A program made the position numbers and the translations under genes. The notes below the pieces were generated by a model, which ran no database searches, was not told the origin of the DNA, and worked only from the letters and a program-made list of their open reading frames with translations. Source: Chryseobacterium sp. G0201 (GTDB lineage: Bacteria > Bacteroidota > Bacteroidia > Flavobacteriales > Weeksellaceae). From it: a stretch of 64,000 nt of DNA. Every line of letters starts with the position of its first letter. Position 1 is the stretch's first letter. Below are positions 19,387-28,009 of this stretch, in pieces. The stretch spans positions 3,038,001 to 3,102,000 of the forward strand of contig NZ_CP033917.1 of NCBI RefSeq assembly GCF_003815655.1. The letters run 5' to 3'.

Positions 19387-20256
19387 ATGAAAAAAAATAT
19401 CATTTTTTTAGTAGCTCTTTTATTAAGCTCAGCAGCTTACTCACAAGTAGGCATTAATAATGAAACTCCGAAAGCAACTTTAGACGTTGCAGCAAAAACA
19501 CCTAGCACAACAGCAGAAGGAATTATCGCTCCGAGACTATCGGGTGACGATATTAAAGCAAAAGATGGACAGTATCTTGCAGATCAAAAAGGAGCTATTG
19601 TATATGCAACATCAGCTGTTGGTACACCCTCTGTTAAAACAGCCAATATCACAACAGAAGGGTACTACTACTTTGATGGAGCAGTTTGGGTGAAATTTAA
19701 TAGCGGAACCGGAGCTTCTACACCAGAGCCTTGGCAGATTCAGGGAACTACTAATCCTGCTACTACCAATACCCAGAATATCTATCAGGCTGGTAATGTT
19801 TCCATAGGTTCACAAACACCTATTGCACCTTTTACATCCAACTCAGTTACCATTACACCAAAACTATCTGTAACAGGTAATGTGGCAACAACAGGATCTT
19901 ACTACACAACCACAGGTAAATATGCCGATTATGTTTTTGAAGACTATTTTGATGGAGCTTCTAAAATAGATGAGACATACAAATTCAGATCATTGGAAGA
20001 AACAGCGGCTTACATCAAAGCAAACAAGCATTTGCCAGGCGTTACCTCTATCAAAGATATTTTGAAAACAGAAAATGGTTATACCGTTAATTTATCTGAA
20101 TTATCGATCCAGCAATTGGAAAAAATAGAAGAATTGTACTTGCATACCATCGAGCAACAAGAAGAGATTTCTAAACAAAAAACAGAAATCAACGACTTGA
20201 AGTCTCGTATGGAAAAGTTGGAGCAGCTTCTTGTAAAAGAAAATAATAACAAGTAA
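19387..20256 (+). CDS. Secreted surface protein with tail-fibre-like C-terminus
   Basis: The 289-residue protein has a signal peptide (cleavage after A-Y-S-Q near 20) and then the Bacteroidetes repeat opening V-G-I-N-N-E-T-P-K-A-T-L-D-V. The C-terminal part reads Y-A-D-Y-V-F-E-D-Y-F, F-R-S-L-E-E-T-A-A-Y-I, H-L-P-G-V-T-S-I and L-S-I-Q-Q-L-E-K-I-E-E-L. This is a widespread Bacteroidetes ending resembling the trimeric chaperone region of phage tail fibres. A coiled coil (about 240-285) ends the protein. It is the first gene of an operon with three C1q-like proteins 20, 10 and 11 bases apart. A trimeric cell-surface structure is likely. Confidence 0.75.
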   Translation: MKKNIIFLVALLLSSAAYSQVGINNETPKATLDVAAKTPSTTAEGIIAPRLSGDDIKAKDGQYLADQKGAIVYATSAVGTPSVKTANITTEGYYYFDGAVWVKFNSGTGASTPEPWQIQGTTNPATTNTQNIYQAGNVSIGSQTPIAPFTSNSVTITPKLSVTGNVATTGSYYTTTGKYADYVFEDYFDGASKIDETYKFRSLEETAAYIKANKHLPGVTSIKDILKTENGYTVNLSELSIQQLEKIEELYLHTIEQQEEISKQKTEINDLKSRMEKLEQLLVKENNNK

Positions 20257-20276
20257 TCCAAATTCCTTTAAAAAAA

Positions 20277-21185
20277 ATGAAAAATATACATAAAGGAATC
20301 AATACAATACTGGCAATTTCGGTATTGTATTGTTCGGTCGGCTTGGGCTACGCCCAAACCCAAACTGGTATAGGTACTAGAAATCCGCTGGGAGCTCTGC
20401 ACGTAGATGGCGCAAAAGACAATGCTGCCACACCAACAGCGGGACAGCTTGCCAATGATGTAATCGTAAATGCTACTACAGGCTTTGTAGGAGTAGGTGT
20501 TCTTGCACCTACAGTTCCTCTTGATATGAGATCAGCAGGTGTAGATAATGCAATAGGTATAGGTACTACTACGATGACAGCCGTAGCGGGAGCTGCTGGT
20601 GCTGTACGTTATGACGAAGTTAATGTACCAGTTGGAGCAAAAATAGAAGTGTCAGACGGTTCTGTCTGGAACAAAATATATATATCTCCGATAAAAGCCG
20701 TAGTGGTAGCTCGTAAAATTACAGGGCTATCAGTCGGAACTTCTGCAACTAATATTAATGATTGGAGTGAGGTGCGCGATACGAGCAACAGTTTTACTCC
20801 AGGTACAGGTGTTTTTGTTGCACCACGTACCGGAACATATACCTTTTTATTGACTTTTAATTTTGTAAGTACGGTTATTAATGATGGCTCCCGGGTAGAA
20901 TCGCAGTTTTATAGAACATCAGGAACACCTGCTATTTTAGCAAGTGTTTATAAGACATTCGGTCAATCAATGACTGGCACTTCCAATGATGCTAATAGTA
21001 CTCGATTCACACAGGCAGGAGGTTCAAGTACCGTTACACTAACCCTGAATCAGAACGATGCTGTGGTGCCAAGGGTACTGCACAATCTTACAAGTGGTAA
21101 TATTTCATTGAGGGTTACAACTAATGCTTCTGATCCTGCAAATCCGGATGACGGGTTTAATAATTTAACCATTATAGAACATTAA
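20277..21185 (+). CDS. Secreted C1q/TNF-like domain protein (1 of 3)
   Basis: The 302-residue protein has a signal peptide ending near G-Y-A-Q, an N-terminal Gly-rich beta segment (G-I-G-T-R-N-P-L-G-A-L-H-V-D), and a shared middle block D-M-R-S-A-G and S-D-G-S-V-W. The last 140 residues look like a C1q/TNF jelly roll: F-T-P-G-T-G-V-F-V-A-P-R-T-G-T-Y-T-F, a later V-T-L-T-L-N-Q-N-D-A-V, and a final strand F-N-N-L-T-I-I-E-H. The next two genes have the same plan. C1q-like domains usually form trimers for ligand binding; the partner here is unknown. Confidence 0.7.
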   Translation: MKNIHKGINTILAISVLYCSVGLGYAQTQTGIGTRNPLGALHVDGAKDNAATPTAGQLANDVIVNATTGFVGVGVLAPTVPLDMRSAGVDNAIGIGTTTMTAVAGAAGAVRYDEVNVPVGAKIEVSDGSVWNKIYISPIKAVVVARKITGLSVGTSATNINDWSEVRDTSNSFTPGTGVFVAPRTGTYTFLLTFNFVSTVINDGSRVESQFYRTSGTPAILASVYKTFGQSMTGTSNDANSTRFTQAGGSSTVTLTLNQNDAVVPRVLHNLTSGNISLRVTTNASDPANPDDGFNNLTIIEH

Positions 21186-21195
21186 AAAACAGATT

Positions 21196-22077
21196 ATGAA
21201 AAAGAAAGTGAATATTATATATCAGCTGCTGGTTTGTACTCTGATTTTTTCTACAGGTACTATCGCGGCACAGACGGGGGTGTTTACTCAAAACCCATCC
21301 ACTCCTCTGCATATAGATGCAGCAGATGATAATACAGCTACCATCAGTGCAACTCAGTCAGCAAATGATGTGGTGGTAACTGCGGCCGGTAATTTGGGCG
21401 TGGGAGTTTTGGCTCCTTCTACCAAAGTAGATCTTCGCTCGGCTGATCAAAAAGGAATCATCGGTGTGGGTACCAATACACAAACGGCTATTACGGCCGG
21501 TGCTGGTGCTATACGTTATTTTGTAGGAGATGATCCTGATACTCCTGCAGTAGAAGTTGGGCATTTACAGTATTCTGATGGCGAAAAATGGGTGGCTTTG
21601 TCAACTGCACCACCAACAAAAGCATTAGTAAATGCTAATAAAAGCACTGTACTAGGCACTGCTATCCCTAGTAATTCTTCTACTGAAACTTATATAGATG
21701 GGTGGGCTGAAGCTATTGATGCGGATAACAATTTTGTTCCTGGTACCGGAATATTTACGGCACCACGTAAAGGGTTTTATCTGGTATCTTTCAATATTAC
21801 TCTTGCAAGTGGTACTATAGCAAACAACAGTTATATAGAAACAATTATAGAAAGTAATCAAGCTACAAATAATATTCCGGTTTATAGAACATACAATTCT
21901 TATCCTGCATTTCAAGCTGCTCCTTTAATTAGCAATTTTGTAAGTGGCAATTGTAATGCTATTTTTCAACTTGAAGCAGGTAATACCATTAGGTTTAAAG
22001 TGAGACATACCTTGGGTAGTGCGAGAAATATTTATACTAATGCCCAATTTAATAATATAAGCATTAGCGAATTATAA
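21196..22077 (+). CDS. Secreted C1q/TNF-like domain protein (2 of 3)
   Basis: The 293-residue paralogue of its neighbours has a signal peptide ending T-I-A-A-Q. It has the T-P-L-H-I-D-A-A-D-D-N block, L-G-V-G-V-L-A-P-S, D-L-R-S-A-D and Y-S-D-G-E-K-W. The C-terminal jelly roll includes F-V-P-G-T-G-I-F-T-A-P-R-K-G-F-Y-L-V and ends F-N-N-I-S-I-S-E-L. It starts 10 bases after the previous stop and ends 11 bases before the next gene, so the genes are surely one transcript. Side-by-side copies suggest a hetero-trimeric surface assembly. Confidence 0.7.
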   Translation: MKKKVNIIYQLLVCTLIFSTGTIAAQTGVFTQNPSTPLHIDAADDNTATISATQSANDVVVTAAGNLGVGVLAPSTKVDLRSADQKGIIGVGTNTQTAITAGAGAIRYFVGDDPDTPAVEVGHLQYSDGEKWVALSTAPPTKALVNANKSTVLGTAIPSNSSTETYIDGWAEAIDADNNFVPGTGIFTAPRKGFYLVSFNITLASGTIANNSYIETIIESNQATNNIPVYRTYNSYPAFQAAPLISNFVSGNCNAIFQLEAGNTIRFKVRHTLGSARNIYTNAQFNNISISEL

Positions 22078-22088
22078 AAAGTATAACA

Positions 22089-23012
22089 ATGAGAATACAA
22101 CATAAAATAAAAAGCTTGGCTTGTATGAGTATACCGATGGTATTGTTTGTAACACAGGCTAATGCACAGATGGGAGCAGGCACGAAGAACTCTACAAATG
22201 CCACCGAAATTGTTACTACTGCAGGAAATGTAATCGTAGATAATACAGGGAAGGTAGGGGTATTGGTTTTCAATCCTCAAGTAGCTATGGATTTGCGTAG
22301 TAGTGGTATCAATGGTTCTGTAGCGATAGGAAATACCACCCAGACAGCGGCAGCTGCCGGTAAAGGTGCAATGCGGTATGTTAACAGCCCGGCTATTGGG
22401 GTAAAAGGATACTTGGAATTTTCTGACGGTACCAACTGGATAGGTTTTTTTCCAAAGGGGAAACCACGTATTGTAGTAATGGCTAATAAAGCCACACAGG
22501 ATACCTACGTATTTGAAAGTACAGATGCTGTTGGAAGTGGAACTGAAATAGGTCCAAAAGCAGGTATTGTTCAACGTCGTTCGTCATATTTAACCAATTG
22601 GGCAGAAAAATTAGACTCTGATTCTGGTGTACCAACAAATACCTTTAATCCCGCTACGGGAGAGTTTGTAGCGCCAAGAGCAGGGGTATATTTTGCTACT
22701 TTTACATATGCTCTGCAACCTGATGATGTAAATACAGGAGGTAATAACCAGACAGAAGCCATTTGGGAAGTTAGAAACTCAGCAGGAGTCATTACTCAAA
22801 GGGTAAAAACAAACAATGGTTATGCTTCAGATACTGGAGCAGGTACAGTACCAGTAGGTTCTGCCTGTACAGTAAGTGTTTATTTAAACCAAGGGGATAA
22901 ATTAAGACCTTTTTCTTGGATTGCAGTACAATTTGCCCCAGATAGCAGTCTTAGCTTGTTCAATGTTTCAAATAGTGGTGTTTATAATGCCCTTACGATT
23001 GTAGAACAGTAA
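22089..23012 (+). CDS. Secreted C1q/TNF-like domain protein (3 of 3)
   Basis: The 307-residue protein has a signal peptide ending A-N-A-Q, a shorter N-terminal block (V-I-V-D-N-T-G-K-V-G-V-L), the shared D-L-R-S-S-G and F-S-D-G-T-N-W, and a C1q-like end. That end has F-N-P-A-T-G-E-F-V-A-P-R-A-G-V-Y-F-A, V-Y-L-N-Q-G-D-K-L and a last strand Y-N-A-L-T-I-V-E-Q. It is the last gene of the operon; a strong terminator begins at its stop codon. Confidence 0.7.
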   Translation: MRIQHKIKSLACMSIPMVLFVTQANAQMGAGTKNSTNATEIVTTAGNVIVDNTGKVGVLVFNPQVAMDLRSSGINGSVAIGNTTQTAAAAGKGAMRYVNSPAIGVKGYLEFSDGTNWIGFFPKGKPRIVVMANKATQDTYVFESTDAVGSGTEIGPKAGIVQRRSSYLTNWAEKLDSDSGVPTNTFNPATGEFVAPRAGVYFATFTYALQPDDVNTGGNNQTEAIWEVRNSAGVITQRVKTNNGYASDTGAGTVPVGSACTVSVYLNQGDKLRPFSWIAVQFAPDSSLSLFNVSNSGVYNALTIVEQ

Positions 23013-23060
23013 AAATAATGATGGATGATAGTAGAAAGGATCTTCATCCATCATTATTTT
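23012..23060 (+). terminator. Strong rho-independent terminator of the surface-protein operon
   Basis: A perfect 17-bp stem (23012-23028 paired with 23044-23060) with core TGATGGATGA/TCATCCATCA is flanked by A and T runs. It closes the operon and can act on both strands. Confidence 0.9.
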
Positions 23061-23257
23061 ATCATTCGGAACCACCTGCGCTTTGAGTACCCTTGCGAGG
23101 AGGAAATTCATATTGCAAAAGGGAGTGTAGTAATTCCAATCTATTGGAGGGTGGCGATCTGCCAAAGGCAAGATTGACGGACTGGTTCTGTTGATAAAAT
23201 AAGCGTTCGCTTAATAAAGCAACTCGTGTACAAAAAAGCAAACTCATTTGCGCATTA

Positions 23258-23521
23258 GTGGAAATGAATTTATATCACGAATGCACGAATAGTAACAAAT
23301 CTTTAAATAATAAATCAATACCTTTTTTTCACTTTGAAAGCCTCCATTTTTCTGAAGCTGAAAAAACGGCAATAACTACAGCATTACAAACCCTTCAAAC
23401 CTCCTTACCGGAAAAGTTAGCTTCACTTACTGCCGAAGAACGCCAACAATATGGGAGTATTGTAAAATGTTTCTATATATTCAAACACAGAGTTTTCGTA
23501 ATGCTACTTCATCATTTTTAA
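23258..23521 (+). pseudogene. Truncated remnant of a mobile-element hypothetical gene
   Basis: The first 68 residues (S-L-H-F-S-E-A-E-K-T-A-I-T-T-A-L-Q near 28-44, then L-T-A-E-E-R-Q-Q-Y-G-S-I) read like the start of a soluble helical protein common on Bacteroidetes conjugative elements. The last 20 residues are unrelated hydrophobic sequence, so the gene is cut off by a deletion or rearrangement. I take it as the leftmost sign of the conjugative element. The family memory is not strong. Confidence 0.5.
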
Positions 23522-24046
23522 AAATGAAGTCCACTCGATTGCTAAAATCAAGTATTTACATTTCAAATAAAACAACTTATCCTCCTGCGATTTGTTCGTA
23601 GGAACTCTCTATATAATATTCTTATTTTTTTTAATCGATGAGGATATTTTCTTATCAAAGTATGTATTTCCCATGTTTCTTGATCTATTTATAAAGAGTT
23701 GTTTTCTGTGTGTAATTATTACTGTTTTTTTAATTACTTTAATAGTTTGTTCAGTCTCGTTGAGCATTTCAATAATGTAGTATATTCTACAATTCAAATT
23801 GCTTAAAGAAATTTCAGAAGTAGGATTTTGTATGGAGTTATTAATCTTCCTGTCGTATCAACAATTGATATAGATTCGACAATTTTAATCTTTGAGATAT
23901 TTAACACTTCGGAAAATGGATTGGATAAAACTTTTACAAAGTTACTTTTCTGATAAGATTCACTTATATCAAGAGTGTATTGTTAAGCAACAAATAGTAA
24001 GAGTGTATTTAAAAATTAAGTTGTTATACCTAACCCTTACTGTAGG
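23522..24046. other. AT-rich stretch with no supported gene
   Basis: Only short frames occur, such as a hydrophobic 62-codon frame at 23592-23780 with no recognisable start signal. I see no repeats or RNA elements. It may be the junction between chromosome and element. Confidence 0.4.
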
Positions 24047-24273
24047 CTAAATTAGTCTACCTGCAATCGTTGATGTAACGAAAGATCTTAGATTGGCATA
24101 AGTATCATTAGGATCTTTAAAATATTTATATTTGAAATGTTTTTTGCATTCTGTCCATAAAGAAACTTACCATTATGCAGATTCCACTGCTCGCAAGTCT
24201 TCTCCATGAAAAATAAAAGAGTATTTCTCATCACTTCTATTTTATATTTCAAATTACAATTTTCTAGAATCAA
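24047..24273 (-). pseudogene. Frameshifted 3' fragment of an unrecognised gene
   Basis: The minus strand reads M-E-K-T-C-E-Q-W-N-L-H-N-G-K-F-L-Y-G-Q-N-A. With one A added to an A6 run near 24144 it continues K-H-F-K-Y-K-Y-F-K-D-P-N-D-T-Y and L-R-S-F-V-T-S-T-I-A-G-R-L-I to a TAG at 24047-24049. The sense of the joined frame is protein-like, but no family is recognised. The upstream part is missing. Confidence 0.45.
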
Positions 24274-24580
24274 AATTTAATGGAATTATTTCATTTAAAT
24301 ATCTTTCATAAATAAACCAGTAAAAAGGCAGCTAAGGTATAGCGGTCAGCCCATTCTTTGCCAGCCAAAAGACTACGGCATAAACGGTTTCCTCCCTAAA
24401 GGTTTCCTCCAATTATTCCGTTTCCTTTTGGCTTTTCCCCTTTGATCGCTAAGATTATCTGCTTTCTTTTTTCCGGTTTTTCTTTTGAAAAATATTCAGC
24501 GAAGCCTGAAAGGCTTTCAGAGAAAGGACGGAGAAGAGATTGAGAACAATTCAAAATGTACAATCTTAAAAACAACGATT
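24274..24580. other. Leader region upstream of ssb with a 10-base direct repeat
   Basis: About 307 bases with no gene. GGTTTCCTCC occurs twice (24386-24395 and 24401-24410), followed by a long pyrimidine-rich stretch up to about 24480. This probably contains the ssb promoter and a structured leader. Confidence 0.45.
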
Positions 24581-24984
24581 ATGAACATTATCGGAAGACT
24601 GACAAGGGATGCGGAAGTACGCAACTTGCCAAAAGATAAAAAAGTAGTCAATTTCTCAATTGCTACCAATGACAATTATCGCAACAAAAAAGGAGAACGA
24701 ATTGAAAAGACCTCCTATTTTGAATGCTCTTATTGGATTTCTGAAAAGGTTGCCGAGTTTTTAACTAAAGGAACTTTAGTAGAACTCAATGGCAGAGCCT
24801 ACGCAACAGCATGGATAGGAATGACGGAGAACCACACGCAGGAATGAATTTTCACACATCCCAAATCAAAATTCACAGCAGTGGCAAAAAGAATGATAAC
24901 ACCAAAATAAAACCTTTCAGAAAGACGAACGACACCAAGCCAAAATCTAACAGCAATGGCGGCGATGACGACCTACCATTTTAA
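24581..24984 (+). pseudogene. ssb: Single-stranded DNA-binding protein, frameshifted
   Basis: ATG 24581 starts M-N-I-I-G-R-L-T-R-D-A-E-V-R, then F-S-I-A-T-N-D and the OB-fold strand G-R-A-Y-A-T-A-W-I-G, all typical of SSB. The frame stops at 24845-24847, but one extra A near 24817 continues it through a Ser/Lys-rich tail to the hallmark acidic tip D-D-D-L-P-F at 24984. The complete protein would be about 134 residues. SSB genes at this place are usual for conjugative elements and protect single-stranded transfer DNA. As read, the protein lacks the tip that binds partner proteins. Confidence 0.85.
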
Positions 24985-25020
24985 ACATTCAACCAATTAT
25001 AATCTTTAAATATTAAAATC

Positions 25021-26094
25021 ATGGCACATAATTTAAATTTCAACAGCAAAACAGGACAGTATTCTTTTTTTAGTGTAAAAGAAAAAGCATGGCATAATTT
25101 AGGACAAATTGTGCAGGACTACCCAACAAGTGAAGAAGCAATAAAATTTGCAGGTCTTGACTACGAAGTGGAAAAATCTCCATTGTTTACAAAAGGTAAC
25201 GGATTTACTGAAAATGAAAATGGTATAGAAATATCCAATTCAGCATTGGAAGTTCAGAGCTATTTTGCAAATATCCGAACAGATAACAACTCAATATTGG
25301 GGGTAGTAGGTAAAGACTATCACATTGTACAAAACTGTGAGGCATTTTCATTTTTTGATTCTATTGTAGGCGGTGGAGACGGTATTTTATACGAGACAGC
25401 AGGAGCATTGGGAAATGGTGAAAAATTTTTTATTACTGCTAAACTTCCCGATTACATTCGTGTTGGTAATGGTGATGACATTACAGAAAAATACATTTTT
25501 CTTACAACTTCTCACGATGGAAGCGGAAGCATAACTGCTGCATTTACTCCTGTCCGCATTGTCTGTCAAAACACTTTAAACGCTTCATTGAAAAATATGA
25601 GCAATATCGTACGAATCAGACATACAGCAGGAGCAAAACAACGTTTGGAAGATGCTCACAAAGTTATGGGATTAGCGAATATATTAAGTAAAGAATTAGA
25701 GAGCACTTTTAATCACTGGTCAAAAATTACCGTTGGAGACGATGAAATGAAAAGACTGATTCAGCTGGCACTTTGTCCTAATAAAGAAACTCTAACTCAT
25801 TTACAGAAAGGAAATTTTGATGAAATTTCAACACTATTTAAAAATACGGTCGATGATGCATTTGCATATGCGATGATTAGTGAAAGTCAGCAAATGGAAA
25901 CAACCAAAGGAACATTATATGGTGCGTACAATGCCGTTACTGGATATTTTCAGAATGTCAGGAACTATAAAAATAATGAAGCCAAATTGCAGTCGATTGT
26001 TATGGGTGGAACTGCTCAAATGAAATCTCAAAAAGCTTTTGAATTATGCGAGAAGTTTGCAGGTTTCGGAGCTGATTCAATTTTGATGAACTAA
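25021..26094 (+). CDS. DUF932 (phage/plasmid-like) protein
   Basis: The 357-residue protein begins with the family's S-V-K-E-K-A-W-H-N-L-G motif near 18-28. A middle region has T-A-K-L-P-D-Y-I-R-V, and R-I-V-C-Q-N-T-L-N-A near 179-188, which is the most conserved DUF932 block. The family is widespread on phages, plasmids and conjugative elements and is unassigned functionally. It follows ssb by 36 bases and precedes the RadC-type gene by 58 bases, so it may be part of an accessory replication/repair group. Confidence 0.85.
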   Translation: MAHNLNFNSKTGQYSFFSVKEKAWHNLGQIVQDYPTSEEAIKFAGLDYEVEKSPLFTKGNGFTENENGIEISNSALEVQSYFANIRTDNNSILGVVGKDYHIVQNCEAFSFFDSIVGGGDGILYETAGALGNGEKFFITAKLPDYIRVGNGDDITEKYIFLTTSHDGSGSITAAFTPVRIVCQNTLNASLKNMSNIVRIRHTAGAKQRLEDAHKVMGLANILSKELESTFNHWSKITVGDDEMKRLIQLALCPNKETLTHLQKGNFDEISTLFKNTVDDAFAYAMISESQQMETTKGTLYGAYNAVTGYFQNVRNYKNNEAKLQSIVMGGTAQMKSQKAFELCEKFAGFGADSILMN

Positions 26095-26152
26095 CTTTTA
26101 ATCATTGTAATTACGGGAAAAACAAATCTCTGCCGTATTCAGAGTACAAAAT

Positions 26153-26596
26153 ATGAAATTCAATATTGTAAACGAAATAAAACTAAGCTATTCAAGAAAG
26201 GGAAACTGTGAAAAGCTGATTACAACTTCACGGGATGCTGTCAAAATTTTTAAAGAGCATTTTGATAGCGAAGAAATAGATTACCGAGAATTTTTTTTTG
26301 CCCTTTATTTAAATCAGGCAAACAGAGTTTTAGGAATAAAGAAAATTTCTGAATCTGGAATTTCGTCAACGATTGTTGATGTGAGAATTATTATGCAGGC
26401 TGCACTTTTGTGTAATGCATCAGGAATTATTTTAGCACATAATCATCCATCGGGTAATCTGAAACCATCGCAGGAAGACTTGAATATCACGCAAAAAATT
26501 AAGGAAGCATCGCAGTTTTTGAATATTCAACTGCTCGACCATTGTATATTAACTTCCACTGCTTATATATCATTTGCTGATGACGGTCATTTGTAA
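26153..26596 (+). CDS. RadC-family JAB/MPN-domain protein
   Basis: The 147-residue protein carries the complete JAMM metal site A-H96-N-H98-P-S-G-N-L-K-P-S-Q-E-D109 and an upstream acidic residue (E46). It lacks the N-terminal helix-hairpin-helix of chromosomal RadC, as is usual on mobile elements. The biochemical role of RadC-type proteins is not settled. A clear terminator follows at once. It is the last rightward gene before the leftward tra operon. Confidence 0.85.
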   Translation: MKFNIVNEIKLSYSRKGNCEKLITTSRDAVKIFKEHFDSEEIDYREFFFALYLNQANRVLGIKKISESGISSTIVDVRIIMQAALLCNASGIILAHNHPSGNLKPSQEDLNITQKIKEASQFLNIQLLDHCILTSTAYISFADDGHL

Positions 26597-26610
26597 ATAT
26601 TAAGAAAAGA

Positions 26611-26640
26611 AAACGGCAATCTTTAGGTTGCCGTTTTTTC
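26611..26640 (+). terminator. Rho-independent terminator after radC-like gene
   Basis: AACGGCAA pairs with TTGCCGTT, six-base loop, followed by a T run. Confidence 0.85.
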
Positions 26641-26648
26641 CAATTCGG

Positions 26649-26700
26649 GCGAAAAGACAATTCCTTCCTGTGGTCGGAAACATCTTTTCGCATTTTTTAA
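26649..26700. repeat. Perfect 9-bp inverted repeat with inner stem
   Basis: GCGAAAAGA (26649-26657) pairs with TCTTTTCGC (26683-26691), and an inner TTCC/GGAA pair extends the fold. ATTTTTTAA follows. It may be a second terminator or a structured RNA end. Confidence 0.55.
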
Positions 26701-26962
26701 GGGGCAATAACTTTGATGAATTTGTGCTCAGTAATTCAAATTTTCACCAAAGATATTGTAGGGTATGATGTGGTCTATTTAAGATATTCCGATAATTTGT
26801 TTACGTTCGTAAAAAAGAAAATTTCTCTTTACTACTGAAAACTTCTTTTTTGTTATGCAAAAGTAACCCAATACGCCATCAATACAGACCTCCAGATTTA
26901 TTAAGTTACTTCATTACTATTTACTTTAATTTGCAAATTGTACTCTTTCTCATCAATATAAA

Positions 26963-26983
26963 ATCCCACAATTAAAGTGGGAT
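26963..26983 (-). terminator. Terminator at the end of the tra operon
   Basis: ATCCCAC pairs with GTGGGAT around a 7-base loop, with TTTATATT following on the minus strand, 10 bases after the traQ stop. Confidence 0.6.
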
Positions 26984-26992
26984 GTGTTACAG

Positions 26993-27439
26993 CTAATCTT
27001 TATTATTGAGTTGAAAACTAACTTGTTTTTCATTTCCAAAACTATCGTAAATCCAGACATCAAAACTTTGCGAAACAGTTGAGGTTGAGGTGTAATACAA
27101 TCTAAATTCTTTTTCGCTAAGCTCGTATGAATCATTGGGTATGTAAGCTGGTTCATTTTTATAACGCAGTGTTCCATTGCCATCAAACTGAAAATACCTG
27201 AGATAATACTTAGTTTCGGTATAATTACCTTTTGGAATAATTTTCAATCTGATTTCAACAGTTTCTCCATTAGCAATATCTTTTCGAATTGGCATAATAT
27301 GGAGTTCAAATGGGAAATTTTGCTGTATATCCAAATCATCTGTCGAGCAGGATGACAGACTCAATTCAAAAAGTATCATGACCGGAATAATCAGTAGTAA
27401 AGCAAGCCCTTTTTTTATGATGATTTTTATATTTTTCAT
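26993..27439 (-). CDS. traQ: Conjugative transposon protein TraQ (DUF3872)
   Basis: The 148-residue lipoprotein-like protein has a signal anchor (residues 10-28) ending in the lipobox-like L-S-S-C. A beta-rich domain follows with the motif Y-Y-L-R-Y-F-Q-F-D-G-x-G, which is characteristic of TraQ of CTnDOT-type elements. It is the last gene of the transfer operon, 9 bases after traO. No TraP primase gene sits between traO and traQ, unlike CTnDOT. The exact role of TraQ in mating is unknown. Confidence 0.8.
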   Translation of the reverse strand: MKNIKIIIKKGLALLLIIPVMILFELSLSSCSTDDLDIQQNFPFELHIMPIRKDIANGETVEIRLKIIPKGNYTETKYYLRYFQFDGNGTLRYKNEPAYIPNDSYELSEKEFRLYYTSTSTVSQSFDVWIYDSFGNEKQVSFQLNNKD

Positions 27440-27448
27440 GGGTAAATA

Positions 27449-28009
27449 TTATAAATTAATTCTTATTCCCAGACCTGAAGAAGGTCTGATCAGTTCACGA
27501 GAGGAATTCCACAGGGCTTTTGCTTGTACATGAGGGAGCAAAACAATTCGGTCTGAAATATAAATTTCTACAGAAACTTTCCCGCTGGTTCCATAAACAA
27601 AATTGGATTTACTCAAGATCTCAGCTCCGTCAAAAAGCAGATCATTTCCTTTATTAATACTTTCAAAACCTGCTGTGGCAGATAGTGAGAAGTTAATTAG
27701 AACATTTTTTTTACGATCTGATATCAGATTAAAACTGTAACCTGCTTCAGCAAGAAAAGTTTCAATGGGTATTGTGACCTTTTTATAGTTTTGTTTCTCA
27801 TTCAGGTATTCAAAACTGAAAAAACTGTAATTTCCTTTCCCTGACTGAATCGTTATTACTGTGTTGAGAAAATAATTCTCGCTTTTAGAATCATTTAAAA
27901 GAAATCCGGCATTCAATTCAATCGCTTTCTGTCTAGGAATTAACCGCTGAGCTTTTGTTGTTACGCTCATCAGAAATAAGCCTATGATATAAAGTTGTAG
28001 CCTTTTCAT
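27449..28009 (-). CDS. traO: Conjugative transposon protein TraO
   Basis: The 186-residue protein has a signal peptide ending T-K-A-Q. A beta-barrel-like body (A-I-E-L-N-A-G-F, F-L-A-E-A-G-Y-S-F) ends in R-P-S-S-G-L-G-I-R-I-N-L. It fits TraO, a small outer-membrane-type protein of Bacteroidetes mating systems. Its start overlaps the stop of traN by 4 bases (ATGA), which indicates coupled translation. Confidence 0.8.
   Translation of the reverse strand: MKRLQLYIIGLFLMSVTTKAQRLIPRQKAIELNAGFLLNDSKSENYFLNTVITIQSGKGNYSFFSFEYLNEKQNYKKVTIPIETFLAEAGYSFNLISDRKKNVLINFSLSATAGFESINKGNDLLFDGAEILSKSNFVYGTSGKVSVEIYISDRIVLLPHVQAKALWNSSRELIRPSSGLGIRINL

Noticed and set aside
22032..22574. 180-codon minus-strand frame
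   Set aside because: It is antisense to the C1q-like genes and Cys/Tyr-rich, a typical shadow of a real gene.
22968..23247. Two minus-strand frames of 61-67 codons after the surface-protein operon
   Set aside because: They overlap the terminator stem and lack a plausible start context; read as conserved non-coding DNA.
23592..23797. Overlapping 62-codon hydrophobic frames on both strands
   Set aside because: Low-complexity AT-rich frames without start signals or motifs.
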